DNA from: Sipunculus nudus
Taxonomy: Eukaryota; Annelida; Sipuncula; Golfingiida; Sipunculidae
Length of the DNA stretch: 64,000 bases
NCBI GenBank assembly: GCA_026874595.1
Contig: CM049322.1
Span: 42,338,340-42,402,339, forward strand
Reading direction: 5' to 3'
Positions 1 to 12,477 of this stretch are shown here, piece by piece. A program made the translations under genes and the position numbers. Position 1 is the first letter of the stretch, and every line of letters begins with the position of its first letter. The notes under the pieces were generated by a model. It ran no database searches. It saw only the letters and a list, made by a program, of their open reading frames with translations, and was not told where the DNA came from.

Positions 1-3000
1 GAAGGCGAGGTCATGAGCGTGGATACCCCGGATTATCCGCTTCCTATGATCATGGGTAGGTGGAGCTGTAGAATCAGAGTCCTTCAACAGATGTTTACAC
101 ATCTTTAAACCTTCGTTCCAGGCAATTTCTACTTTGGTATTTAATGTATTATAATTGTAGATTTGATTGTTTACATTTTTTTTCACGAAGAATACTTCAA
201 GATGTAACCTTACGTCGCTGTAACGTATGTATAGCAGAGGGAGAAAAACACAGACCAAGTTACTTTATTTTACTACGTCTTATTGCTTCTAGGTATTTGT
301 GTATAAGCTAATATATAATAAAAATGGACATAACTAACATCGCTATTTTCTAAGCAAACTCGTCTTAATTAAGATTACTGCAGATATTATTTTAATTGGA
401 TGTAAAATAACCTGAGAAAATTCTACCATTTGCATCAATATTAAAAATAAACAGCATTTTCCCCTAGCAAGTGACTCTTAATAGTCGGCTTAATTGTTTG
501 GGTTTGTCCGTGCTTCGTTTATAGTTCGCGAATTTTGCATGTTTTATGTCATCCTGTAACTCTGTGGGACATTCCATTGGTGGCGTTATCATGGAATATT
601 GTGTTTCAGGTCATGAAATCGGGGGAGAAGTCTATAAGATCGGACCAAAAGTCGATACAAGTAAGTTTCTGTGCTCTAGAGGTAAAACCTATGATTAAGG
701 ATCGGGAGGTAGGGAGTTCAAATCTCGTTCAATTAGCAGTCAGATATTTCATGGTTAGCCACCAACCAGGGTCAGCGCTAATCTAATATTTATAACATTG
801 TTACCTCCATCTCACTTAATCACAAGCCCACATGGAAACTCTGCAGATGTACACACTTAGATTAAAAATAATAAAGGCGATAACCTCGACCAAATAAAAT
901 GTTAACATGACGACCATAGGTCGAGCGCTTGCCGGAAGTTGAAATAACATAGACAGAGAGACAGAGAGACAGGGGAACATGTGAAAATAGTCATTAAAAT
1001 GAGCAATGTTCTAGGACAGCAGAAACAATATATTGTATGTACTTAAGCTAATATTGTAAGGTCCCGGGCAAACGGACAGACCGAGAGAACATGTTTCCTG
1101 GTTTTACCTTTAACTGTATGCCCGTCACAAGCATTGCTGACACAAAGTGGACTTCATAATGACATTTGTCAGACCAAAGAACAAGCAGGCACGAGAACTT
1201 GACAACGACAGACAAGCAGATAGACATACTGACAGACTGACAGAACATGGAAGTGAGGTGAGCAAACCTAATAATGGGGAAAGCACAGGCGAATAAAATG
1301 AGCTACAGTTTGTGTAGTCAGGACAATATATGAGAAGTTTTGATCAAAATAATATTGTTCGGGTTTTTTTCCGTGACCATGGCCTTGACCGTTGATCTAT
1401 CTAGGTGACATCTAGGTGTTTTGTTTTTCTATCAACTATATAATTTTAGAGCAATTGCTCGAGAGTTCTGGCGTGTACAGCGGAAACAGAGAAAAGCTAC
1501 GAGATTTTTGGAGAGGTGAGGTCGAGTAAAAGTGATCTAGCGCAGCCTGGTTAAACAAACAAGACTCCCTAGCTTAAAAACTAACAAAGTTAAGAAAATA
1601 TAACCCATTGCTTGCGAATATTATGACTCATCCACCAAAATGCGTAACCATGGTTACAGTAGATTGAGGAAGCTACACATTAGAGAAAAGGCCACGGAAT
1701 AACGATTAAAATGAGCTACAGTTTATGCGGCTACGAGGATTCTGGACGAAGATCTGTAGAAAAACCGATTTTAACCTTGATCTTTTAGCTATTTACACTG
1801 AACGAATTTAGGTTTTAGAACTTAATTTGTTCTATTAACTGGATAACTTTCAGAGTGATTGATAGAAAATTTCTGTCCTCGAGGATCCCAAATATCTGAG
1901 TCAAATTTGACGACAACGGACAAACAGACGGACTTGCTAACACACTGACACATCTCAGATAAGGAACAGATTGTATTTCATAAAATGTAGCATTGCATTT
2001 ATACTTTTTCGAAATCTGGCCAAAAAAAAATTGTAGTGTTAACAATGCAGCGCCTCCTAGCGGTCAAATTCCAAAACTGAACAAAAAAAAAATCGAAAAA
2101 ATTTGTGAAGGACATAAAATGTATGAGTTTGAGAAAATTCCTCTAAACTCGTGGCCTCTTGGGCATCCTAAAATGAAATCTCGCAATATCCAGTTTTGAC
2201 GAGATATTGTGCGAGATATTGCCAATCTTGTATTAAGATATTGTAATACTTATAAAATTCTTCCTGATGCAAAAACATATTTCTCTCTAGCTTTTAAACT
2301 GAAGTTAGAAAAATAAGACCATCTTTTATTTTGGATATCATGACTTTTCTCCCAATTCCCAAAATGCATAACCATTACAACATTAGGTTTGAGGCAGCTA
2401 CATATCAGAAAAAAGGCCACGGAATAACAATTTAAAGGAGCGGTTAGATTTTGCGGTTATAATAAGTATGGTCGAAGATATGAAAAAAAAAATAATTTTT
2501 TTTGTTGACCTTGACCTTTGGTCTACATTGACTTAAAACAATAAAAACTCTTCCCGGAATTTTGATTGTCAATCAACTGTGTAAGTTTAAAAGCTATTGC
2601 TGCAAAATTATGGCCAGTAGAGTGGCGACAAACAAACAATCATCGTGACAAACACACAAACATACTTACGCAACTGATCGCCATGCTTGCAGAAATCTTC
2701 GATTTCCGGCAAGCAAAAATGTAAAGTCAGTACAACCTATTTCCCTCGATTCTGTAATTTGTGGAGCCAATTTAGACCACAGACATTGTTAATCAGCTAC
2801 ATATAGGTAAACGGTATGTTAGGGGCACTATTGCATGTATGGAAGGAATAAAGAAACGATCTAAGACGCATATCATGTTGCAAATGTGTCAACTGGTAGT
2901 AGAGGACAGGCGTTATGTCGAAGTTAAAACCTGTAAACTCCCAACTAACACTATAACACTGCATTAGAGGCTTTGACCTCGGATGGAAACCGGAATCTGC

Positions 3001-5905
3001 AAGCCAACAAGAAGCTACTTTCAATACCATTCAAATACACCTCATTCTATGAAACTCGTCTCTAAGTATCTTACTTCACATTCCCTTAAATGGTTTTATA
3101 AACAAGTCGAGTTATAAGTCTGTCCCGTCACGGCAAATCAGGCTCATGCTTAGTTTCTCTCATGTTTAACCCGATTTTTTTTGAAAATCCAAATTCCTCG
3201 GACTGAGGAATGTATCAAATTAGCATTCAGCAACAATGCTGATGTATTTCCTTACATCGGGCGACAGGAATAATGTAATATTATGTCACCGCTGAGTATT
3301 GGTGTAAACCGTTTCTAGTTAGCGCCATCCTTTGCTTATTTTGGAAATCATTCTTCCTTTGGTATAATCTCCCGTTAACATTGTACTATACGTATCGCGA
3401 GTCATTTAATATCATCGTAAATATATATTTTGTTCTCGAAAAAATATATACGGTGCCAATTATGAGGCGCGGGCATATCTTGTCGTAAATATGCTTCGAT
3501 TAATAGGTCACATGTTTCTTAAGCTATGTTCTAAATTATCTAAGAAAAGCATATTTGGGAACTTTTCAACTATTAAAGCTTATTCTTATTTCTTATTTCA
3601 TACCAAGACTCCTAGATCTAAAACCAACAAATGCCCACTGTATCATTAACTGGAAACTTGAAAAAAAATAGAAAAAATACTTGAGTACTCTTTTATAACT
3701 ACAAAAATGATGAAAGATATTAAAACTCCATGCCATGTTCCATTAAATGAGACAACCACAACATATTTTCAAGTGTAAACAGCAGAGCATGTGAGCAATT
3801 CAGAAGTTGAACGAAATGAAAAGAACTGTTGCATTTTGTGACTATGTCTGTTTTTTTTAACTTATTCTAAGCCAACTAAGTAAAAACGTCATATTATAAC
3901 TATTATCACAATGTAATTAAATGATATATTTTGTACAATTTTACACGTTACAAGAGTAAACATATTTATCAATAGAAGTATGTTTTGCCGATGTTTTCTC
4001 CACCACTGTTCAGCCATTTAAAAAGAACACCGTTTTCAACAGGAAACGGCTTCGAGACTGTTACCGAATACTCGTTAATGGCTCTAATGATGTAATTCAA
4101 ATGTCCAGTCAACACTCATAATTTTTTTCTTAACAATTTACGGACTTATGGTACAACGCTATTAATATTTATCAGTCATACACGGTAATAAATGTTGAAA
4201 TTTCAACTAGTCCATGTTTCCTGACAGAGAAGTATGACTTCCGCGTGGGTGACAGGGTGCTGGTGTATCCTTGGAACGGCTGCCCGCCTAACTGTGCCCT
4301 CTGTAACGCGGGACACAACTTGGACTGTCCAAAAGTTCTGCCTTTCTCGAACGGCCTCGGAATCGACGGAGGGTTCGTGAATTCATCTCTAGTCCATTAT
4401 ATACTGTATTTCCTCTTACATATTATTGTCAAAATATTTTTTTTTGGTGGTTTTCATCTAAAACTACCGGTATTTTAAACAGAACATTTCTTTAAATTCA
4501 AGGACCAGTTACAATTATGAGTGTATAAAGCTTATTATTGTGTGCGCGTATGCGTAAATTTGTGAGCAAAATGGCACATGATTCATGTGCATATATGCAT
4601 ATATCTGTACCTGTCCAAAGTTTGCAGGGTTACACTGAACCAGTGAATCTGATGGACCTTTCATATAAAAAAAATACCTGGAGTGACGTCATTTTCACGT
4701 CATACTAGATTCTCGCGCACACTATGACTATGAGTGAAATAGGTACTGTGACGAATTTAACATATATTCACATATATGCTGGAGAAAATATACAGTTTAC
4801 TTATTATTAACTCCAAACTCCTGGTGCTTATCCAGGCATAAATACATATATAAACATATAAAATCGCATGGGTTTAAAATTGTTGATGGCTTGATATTTC
4901 AGCAAAGCATTTTGATATAAAATACTAGTGTATAGAGACAATATCATTGTCAGTTTTCTTCCAACTCGCCATTAAAAAAAATCTACACATTATAGCCTGT
5001 TTATATATCTGAATATTAAGATGCGAATTAAATCTTCTTGACTGTTACGCCCCATAAGCAGCGGTTACCTTAGGCTGAACTATTCGCTACACTAACCGCT
5101 GCAAGAACCGCGGTTGCCCGTGAAGTTTGGCCACTGGGCGGTGGTATCTCTGATGAATTCCCCCGGCGTAATATTTAATCAATCACATTGCAGGTATTAC
5201 CAGCACAATCGGATGTTCTTCGATGTGCCGGTTGATTTACATTGCGGTCGAAAGTGTTTGGTAGCACAGGCTCCCCCCCCCTTTTGAATACACACGATGC
5301 AATCATCACTTTTTAGGACAGTCTCTTTATCAATTTGCTGGTGTGGCTGAGATCAGTTATCCCCCACTGTTTGCATATTTTCTCTCTTGCAGTGCCGCAA
5401 GTTTGTTTAAACGCTGACCCAATCAGATTACTTTTACCAGATCTGCACGGCGCAGTCGTCTTTGTTTACACGCTGAGCCAATAAGATTTTACCTTTCCCA
5501 GCGCAAAGTGACTGGCTGTTTGGCAGCTTGTAAAACCTCAAGATTCCTTCCATTGCTCACAGCGTGTGAGTGAAGGTCCCCTGGAGGTCACACATTGTGT
5601 TCAGAGCGTACATGTCTGAGTACTGAGTTCAAAATTGGAAATAAATCCGACATGACTTTAAGGAAGTTTCATCCTTTCGTTTACCTAAAGATTTCAGCAG
5701 TACCTGGCTGTGCCTAAGATGGAGAACCTGCTGCGTGCGCATCCTTCTTTACCAATGGACGTGGGGGCCCTGATTCCGTGCAGCGGCATCACGACCTACA
5801 GCGCCATCACGCGGGTGCTGCCAACAATAGAGAAATTTATATCTGCGGTTGGTAAGTTATAAGTGTTACCATATGTATATCGGTGTGAGAAACTTTTTAA
5901 ATGAT

Positions 5906-5942
<37 letters not shown>

Positions 5943-7437
5943 TCACATGATTGTTTGTATACGTGAATAAATAATATACATGTATTTGCGTTTATATGCG
6001 TGTTTAGTTTCGTTTGTATTTTCGTGTGCTTTGTGTTTGATTTATTAAAAATGTATACCAAAATATCACCAGTTCTCGCGTATTTCACTTACACCCTGAT
6101 ATATGTCGCTGCAATAGCTGTATAAAGAGTTATACCTCAATATTTAGCAAAAACATTGAAAATTATCCCCCCCCCCCCTTAATACACACAAGATATGGTG
6201 TATGACAATTAAAGAGCAAAAAAAAAAGGCATTTCCGAAGCGTTGTCACAGAGGACTGACGTGACAAATGCCAGCGGTGCCCCCGCCAACTTAATTATAG
6301 ATAGATTAGAGCCATGCGCCGCCTTCATTTTTCACCGCCGCCAGTCGAGTTCAGATCAAGCCTAGATGGCCGAGTTGATCAGGAGGCGCTGGAAATATTT
6401 CATTTAGCCGAAGCGAGCCGATTTTTTGCAGCTCAGTTTGGCTTGTATTTGTATCATGATAAGATAAACACAAACAGATTCTTTTTTACAATTAAAAATG
6501 CCCGAAATAAATATCCCGATTTTGTTATTTTTTTTATTTGTTTCTTGTCGTTGAAAAGAAACGGTGGGATTGTTTAAATATGAAAGTGTTGGTTCATGTA
6601 ACCACCAGGATATAGATAACTTGTTTAAATAAGAAATGTACTTTGTAAGATCGTCAAATGAATATTACTTCAGGTCAGTTTAAGATAGTCGACATGTTGA
6701 ATGCCAAGTCGAGTCACGTAACTGGGCTTATTACTATAGTCAGCAGCCTTTTAGTCCAAACCAGCCGCATTTGTTTTGCTAACAACGGCTCATGGATCTA
6801 AGATAGATAGATGAGTTTCTTGTATTTATGTGATGTATGTGTGTATGTGTGATTATGACCAAGTATTAATGTGTTTCAGGGAAGGCTGACCTGTTGATCG
6901 TAGGGGCCGGAGGTCTTGGTTTGTGGGGAATACAGATCGCTAAGGCCATCATGCCCAAAGGAACAAGAATCATCTGTGCAGAGTGCTCCGTGTGTTCTTA
7001 TCCGTGGTTTCGAATTTTTTTATTACTTTAGTGATTTAACATTACCATTTCAGTATGGTTTGGTCTTTGCTCTTCTTTTTCAATATTTTATTAGTTTCAA
7101 TTTACATTTGGAAGAAAACCAAGTTTGAAGTCGCGCGAGAGGCGGGGGCCGACGTCAATCTTGTATTTTGTAATACCTGTTAATTGAACAGTATCATTTC
7201 AATTTCGATTTTTCAAAAATTATATAATAAGATCTATCATATTGCTGACTTCTGTTTATTAGTATGACTGTTTGAATATAAAAGTGGTAATAATGGTAAA
7301 TTGTCAAAAAAGCAAAAAGTAGGAAAAAAGAACAATATTTTAACTCTTTAGGGAACTGTTTTTCGCACGCAAAACTAAACCGTGTAATGGTAAACGAATA
7401 GCAATATATTTAGCACTATAATTTTATTCTTTTCTCT

Positions 7438-7510
<73 letters not shown>

Positions 7511-8960
7511 TCACGCGACGCAAAGAAAAAAAAAAGTTTTGTTCAAGTTGTATTTCCCGTATGTCAATGTGAGCAAATAGATCCATGTGTTTCTGCGGCA
7601 TTGACTAATATATTGTATATACTACTTGCCGTTTATTTGTACCATCATTTATAATAATGCAGTGTTATATTGGAATCGCTTTAACACTAGTAAATGCTGA
7701 CCCCTACAGGAAACCAAATTCCCGGCTGCTCGTGACGCTGGGGCCGACGTCACTTTGCTTTGGGACCCAAAAGGCAAGTCAGATTAAAAAAAAAAAAAAT
7801 CAGTACTTCAAAGGATGTCCTATATCTGTATTTTTTATACTGTAGATGTTTCATATAACGGATGTTTTACGGTAAATGTTTTTTTATTACATATATTTAT
7901 GAGGTTATAATTTCTATGCCGAAAACCTATTTTCAGAATTAAAACAAAAAGAACGCTGTTTAATTTCAGGGAACCCAAAAGAGAACGCCGCTAGAGCCAG
8001 AGCATTGATACCTGATGGGGCTCAAGCCGGGGCAGATTTCGTGGGCAGCGAGGCTACCACTAACGCTCTCTTCCGGTCAATGGCAAATGTATGTATCTTA
8101 CAATAATTTGAGGATTTGGGAGAGGTAAAAAAAAGCGCTATTCCGTTTTAAACTTTGCCGATGCACGCCCCATTTTTCACCAAAATCCCTAAAGCAGATA
8201 GATTCACGCCTTGACACTGTCTTTGGAGTACGTTCGTACAGCATTTCCGTGCCCTTATATCTCCATTTATCTCGAAACTGCTTATGGGTGTTGCAATTTT
8301 GCGAACACAATAAAACGCGGATGTCACAGGTGGCAAGTAGAAATCATGGGTACATTGCTTGTCATGATTTTGCGAATGGAGTGACATTTACAGTTAAGCG
8401 ACTTCCTCTGTGTTTTTATCGGTAGTGTGACCGCTTTATAGTCTTAGAATAAATGACAGATTTTATATGGATGAAATGCAAAAGAACCATGATGGCACTG
8501 TGTTTTAGAAAGTTCGATCAAAGTTAATTATTTTTTTTCTGATTTTTATCAAATTTGTTGTCCATTTGTATGGTTGTATGCATGAAAAAAATAATTATTG
8601 ATTCATTGCTTAACAGGGCGCCACCATGGCAACGGTTGGCCTGTTCGGTGGATCGCTGCACGCGCCGACCCCGGTACTGGCGTTGAACAAGATCGGTGTT
8701 TCGGGTGTCCTTGTGGGGACCTACACTGCTATGCAAAACGTCATGAAACTCGTGGTGGAGGGAAAAGTATGACAAGTTGAAATATTAATGTCAATATTAT
8801 TATCATTAATGGCACATATAAGGGTTAATTATAAGAATTATAACTAAGTTCTAACAGGCAGATTGTAAAATCATACAAAGGTCACAGTTATAATAATGCT
8901 GCATATCATGTTTTTGATAGTTAATTGTTCATTATATTAGTTAAAAAAATAAATTATCAC

Positions 8961-9019
<59 letters not shown>

Positions 9020-9332
9020 CTCTTGTCTTACACTTTTTCTGATACTCTATTATTATTGTTATTATTATTATTATTATAAGGAAACTAATTGTTAGTATTA
9101 TTATTATCATAAAAGTGGTAGAGAGATTAGTAGTTAAGAGCATAACCCTGCAAGAGACATTCATCTTACTCAAGAATCAGTACACCCGACGTCGAATAAA
9201 TGTACATGTATTATCGCCCAGGTGAAGGGGCCGCCGATCACTATGGTTGGTTTTGAAGACGTACAGGACGTCCTGGATGGTCTGAGGAAGGGTACCCGGA
9301 GAGGACGCTCAGTCATCAAGATACCTCACTAA
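1..9332 (+). CDS. Zinc-dependent alcohol dehydrogenase, MDR superfamily, copy 1 (5' end outside window)
   Basis: Predicted to oxidise or reduce an alcohol/carbonyl substrate with NAD(P); the substrate is unknown. Joined exons: 1-55, 610-660, 4228-4376, 5698-5851, 6880-6989, 7710-7773, 7970-8088, 8617-8766, 9222-9332 (stop TAA 9330-9332). Every junction keeps the frame. Visible features, in order: GHE at the 55/610 junction (zinc-site glutamate region), VYPWNG, a four-cysteine structural-zinc loop (GCPPNCALCNAG...DCP), a DGGF segment, PCSG, the nucleotide-binding VGAGGLGLWG, and a C-terminal GRSVIKIP ending. The DGGF join uses a gtgaat donor at 4377. The intron after 7773 starts with GC rather than GT. 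A second, degenerate version of the 7710 exon lies at 7115-7162. AATAAA occurs at 9364 and 9449. The exon carrying the catalytic-zinc cysteine (CHSD in copy 2) lies upstream of the window. The family call is firm; exact substrate class is not. Confidence 0.88.
690..895 (+). repeat. tRNA-derived SINE-like element, copy a
   Basis: A box-B-like segment (gggagttcaaatctc, near 712-726) is followed by a tail containing ggaaactctgcagatgtaca and ending in gataacctcgacc. The same order of segments is found at 14,870-15,165. It lies in the intron after exon 610-660 of the first dehydrogenase. The tRNA origin is inferred only from the box B match. Confidence 0.5.
1280..2720 (+). repeat. Three partial tandem copies of an interspersed element with a 3' hairpin
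   Basis: Segments 1280-1530, 1620-1935 and 2335-2715 repeat the same order of landmarks: aaggccacggaataac, a run containing ttgaccttgacctttg-like text, cta-tcaa-ct-tgt-taa, and attgctgcaaaattatggcc. The last copy ends in a hairpin near 2688-2718 (gcttgc...gaaatc-ttc-gattt...gcaagc). A related copy lies at 49,395-49,690. No coding capacity was seen. All copies here are within a dehydrogenase intron. Confidence 0.6.
6882..7162 (+). repeat. Block shared with 15588-15868: exon, short intron and next exon
   Basis: This block of copy 1 aligns along its full length, intron included, with copy 2. The 125-bp intron (6990-7114) differs from 15696-15819 at about ten positions by eye, while other introns of the two genes do not align. 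It includes a degenerate exon at 7115-7162 whose counterpart is the real exon 15820-15883. The degenerate exon loses its last codons (LWD...KG) and has no good donor. The functional version of that exon in copy 1 is at 7710-7773. Confidence 0.8.
7440..7514. repeat. Compound (TC)n(TA)n microsatellite
   Basis: A pure TC run is followed directly by a TA run, in an ADH-1 intron. A similar compound CT/TA tract lies at 21,616-21,676. Confidence 0.95.
8966..9016. repeat. (TA)n microsatellite
   Basis: Long uninterrupted TA run in the last intron of ADH-1, followed by ATT/TTA triplets to about 9,105. Confidence 0.95.
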
Positions 9333-12201
9333 GCTACCCGGGCATGCGCAGACGCCAACCTGAAATAAAAAAAGTTGGCTGCCTGACGACATTGGAACAG
9401 AAACGATTTCTGAGAAAAAAAATCAGTAAATTAAAGTAAAACCTATTAAATAAAAGAGAGTAAACTAGCTTTCCGCATGCTCCTTAGATAAGATACAACA
9501 TCGTTTTTCTGTAGGACCCATTATTACCAAATTATAGTTATATTCCACATGTTTGTTTTATAAGTCGCGCTGAGATAGCTGCTTTTTAGCGACTAAGAGT
9601 AAAATGTCAGTTGAATAATGTAGGGATGGATGCATTACCTTTAAAAGTGGATCTTTAGTTCACAAGTTAACTAATGAGACAGAAGAGCTAGTAACTGTTA
9701 AGCAAACCAGTGATATTTACAGAAGAAAGCGGTCCCGTGCTGCTTTTCAGTTTTATTTTATAGCATTCTATTTCACAGATGTTTTGACTAAACAGACAGG
9801 GTGTTGGCCTTAGTGTCACATCTTAATACGCCCCTGTAAGTCTACTCATGTAATTTGGCAAATGGATATTTGTCTGATGGAATTTACACCAGATCTATGT
9901 TAGGCGCAAGGGACCAGTAAACGATGCCATTGTCTTGTTCTTTGTTTTTTTAAATAAATTCTCCACATAAGGGTGTTGATTAAGAAATCTGACCGCTTCA
10001 TGCTTAAATGGACATGGTATATCGCTAACTCATATATTTGCTTGTATTATGTGTGGATTTCTTTGAAAAATAAATCAATTTGTTTGATTTTATGAACTCT
10101 TATATTTTAGTGATATATCTCAATGAAAAAATGAGACAAGCGGTGAATATAAACTATCTTTCCTGTCTATTCCATTAACTTAGCCATCTTGGTGGTGACT
10201 TTAACGTCCATTGTATATTAGATATTTACCCTGGGCAAGTAGATCCTGTTCCAAACGCTACTGATTCGTCTTGGATAGACTGACCGTGATTACAGCGCAG
10301 TTTGTCGACCATTGCCATGGCTTTAGCCATGTCCCCGAACAAAGTTGCCCAAATTCTGACACCCAAACTCTTGACTCTATAATGGTGGAAATTTATTTTC
10401 AGAAGAATAAAAAAATGTCCAAACCTAGCTATTTCAGAACCGTGACCATAATATCAGTGTATTCGCCTCTGAGGCCGAAGAAAGGGGCAGCATTTTTTTT
10501 TATATCTAACGGTTGCCTGGTCCGTTAGCATTCATAAATTGTGACAGTAGATGTCGGGATTTCATGGCTTGAACTACAAATTACAAAGAGTATAACTGGT
10601 AGTTAAGCAAAATAAATCTTAACCCTTTCGTTGTTAATGCAAAACGCGGCTTGCCTTTGTTTCAGTTTTATAAAATAATCGCAGTTCGTCTTGTCTAACG
10701 TGCGAACAATGGCAAGACGCAGATGTTCACGAAGCATTAATCGGTCGTTCCTTTAAATGATTCGATCTTGGGAGAACTGTTTAGAACAACATTTCCTCCC
10801 GCCCCTTGTAGGAGCATAGGATACCAGCACTGGTGATTGTAAACGCATCTATTGCCGAAATAGACGCCTCCGTGTGAGCAAAGAAATTTGATTGAAACCA
10901 ATACAGCTGTCATCTAACGGTAAATTGTATTACTAACTATATTGGCCCTGCAGTAAAATGATTCAACATATAACCGTTGAGTGAAGAGCGCATTACGATA
11001 ACTTTGACAGTTATTATTTGTTCATCCATGTTTGCCGGTTCAGTATCTCCATTACTTATCAATAAACTTCAGTAGAAGAAGAAGCTAATTAAGCATATCT
11101 AATTTTTTTAGTGTTGGTAGACCTGCTTAGTTCCCTTGGATTGCGCATTCGTCATATTAGCACCAAGGTACACAACTAAATACAAGACAGTGGCTAAGCT
11201 ACAATGAACATATTAACAATGAATGTGGAAAATAACAGAGCTCAAATCTACCTACCAGACCAGGTTCACATCCGCACAAGGTTACATGTCAATTTAGTGT
11301 TCCCAAAGGTCATATATAAACTCCGAGATATGAACATACACAAGACGCTCTATAACCGTTCTTGGCTGGTAACACTGCTGGTGCATCAGCTACAGTTGGC
11401 TGGCCTCTAACCGGTACTCCAGGCACTCGGACTGGTAATCCGCCTGGGACAGCAGGGGAAGGGCAGCTAAACGGCCCTTGCGGAAAAAAAGACTGGCTGG
11501 CAACAGCATTGGAAGAGCGGTGGATCGGTCCTGGCTAGTCTGGACTGGCTGGTTGTACTTCTGGATATGACCACTCTGTGTATGCGACCATTTTAAATAC
11601 CTTTCTACCCTGAAGGCTCATCTATATTTATTATGCAATACCTGGGACCATTTTGCTCCTGAGACTCATCTATATTCATGAGGACGCTGAACACTAAAAA
11701 GGCTGGGAACCATTCTACGGCTACAGTGCCACCCACTAGAGCGCGCGACATTACCATGGTATAAACCCCGATTGAATTCATCTGTTGTCCCAAGACATAA
11801 TGCCTTTGTCCGGCGAACCGACTCTCCTTTCAACAAAAACAAAGATAAGGTTGAACACAAGAAGAAAATAAACAAAACATCCAAACATGCCCGCACGTGA
11901 TACCAGGGATTTCATTATATGGCACATGACATTGTTGAATAGGCAGCGCCACCAACAGGCGATACTTGGACTCGGGCCGATACTGATCAATACACACAGA
12001 TAGGGAACCTTGATATCTAGCTTAATGAATGGCGAGAGCTTATCTGCGCGGCATGCGTTAAAAAAAGACAAACAAACAAACGCACAAGTATAAATGGGCA
12101 ATGAGCTGATTGGTTTTCATATCTTATTTTTGACCTTTGCGTTTAGGCACCATGGGTATATATTACACATACATATAGAGCGTACTTCCCCTGTTCAGAG
12201 A
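9333..12201. other. Intergenic spacer between the two dehydrogenases
   Basis: No supportable gene was seen. Two AATAAA signals after the upstream stop (9364, 9449) are plausible polyadenylation sites. A GC-richer patch at 11,370-11,560 contains repeated tggctgg/actggctgg words and looks like degenerate simple repeat. The sequence just upstream of 12,202 should hold the promoter and 5' leader of copy 2, but no clear TATA box was identified. Confidence 0.5.
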
Positions 12202-12411
12202 ATGGCGGTGAAAATGATGAACACACGCGTTGAACAGCAGGCATTCGGTCAACCGGTTGTCATTGTGGAACGTCAGATGCCGGATCTACAGCCAGCTGGT
12301 GCTATCGTAAAGGTAATGCTTTGGTACTTCTTGTTTTTTTTCGAGCTTCTGTTTCAGTCACCCTGAACTATATCGAAGAATCTATGTACGTCCGTCAGAT
12401 CACATACCTTT

Positions 12412-12477
12412 GATTTGCACATTGTCTGACATTGCGATAGCATTGATTTGCTCATTGTCTGACATTGCGATAGCATT
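12412..12477 (+). repeat. 33-bp tandem duplication
   Basis: Two adjacent 33-bp units (12412-12444 and 12445-12477) differ at one base (gatttgcacattg versus gatttgctcattg). They lie in the first intron of dehydrogenase copy 2. Confidence 0.85.

Noticed and set aside
7115-7162. Treating this as a normal coding exon of ADH-1
   Set aside because: It lacks the codons for LWD...KG and a good donor, and a complete version exists at 7710-7773. Kept only as a relic.
11605-12101. Overlapping - strand open frames of 62-107 codons upstream of ADH-2
   Set aside because: They overlap one another in different frames, show no domain or splice context, and lie in the expected promoter region of ADH-2.
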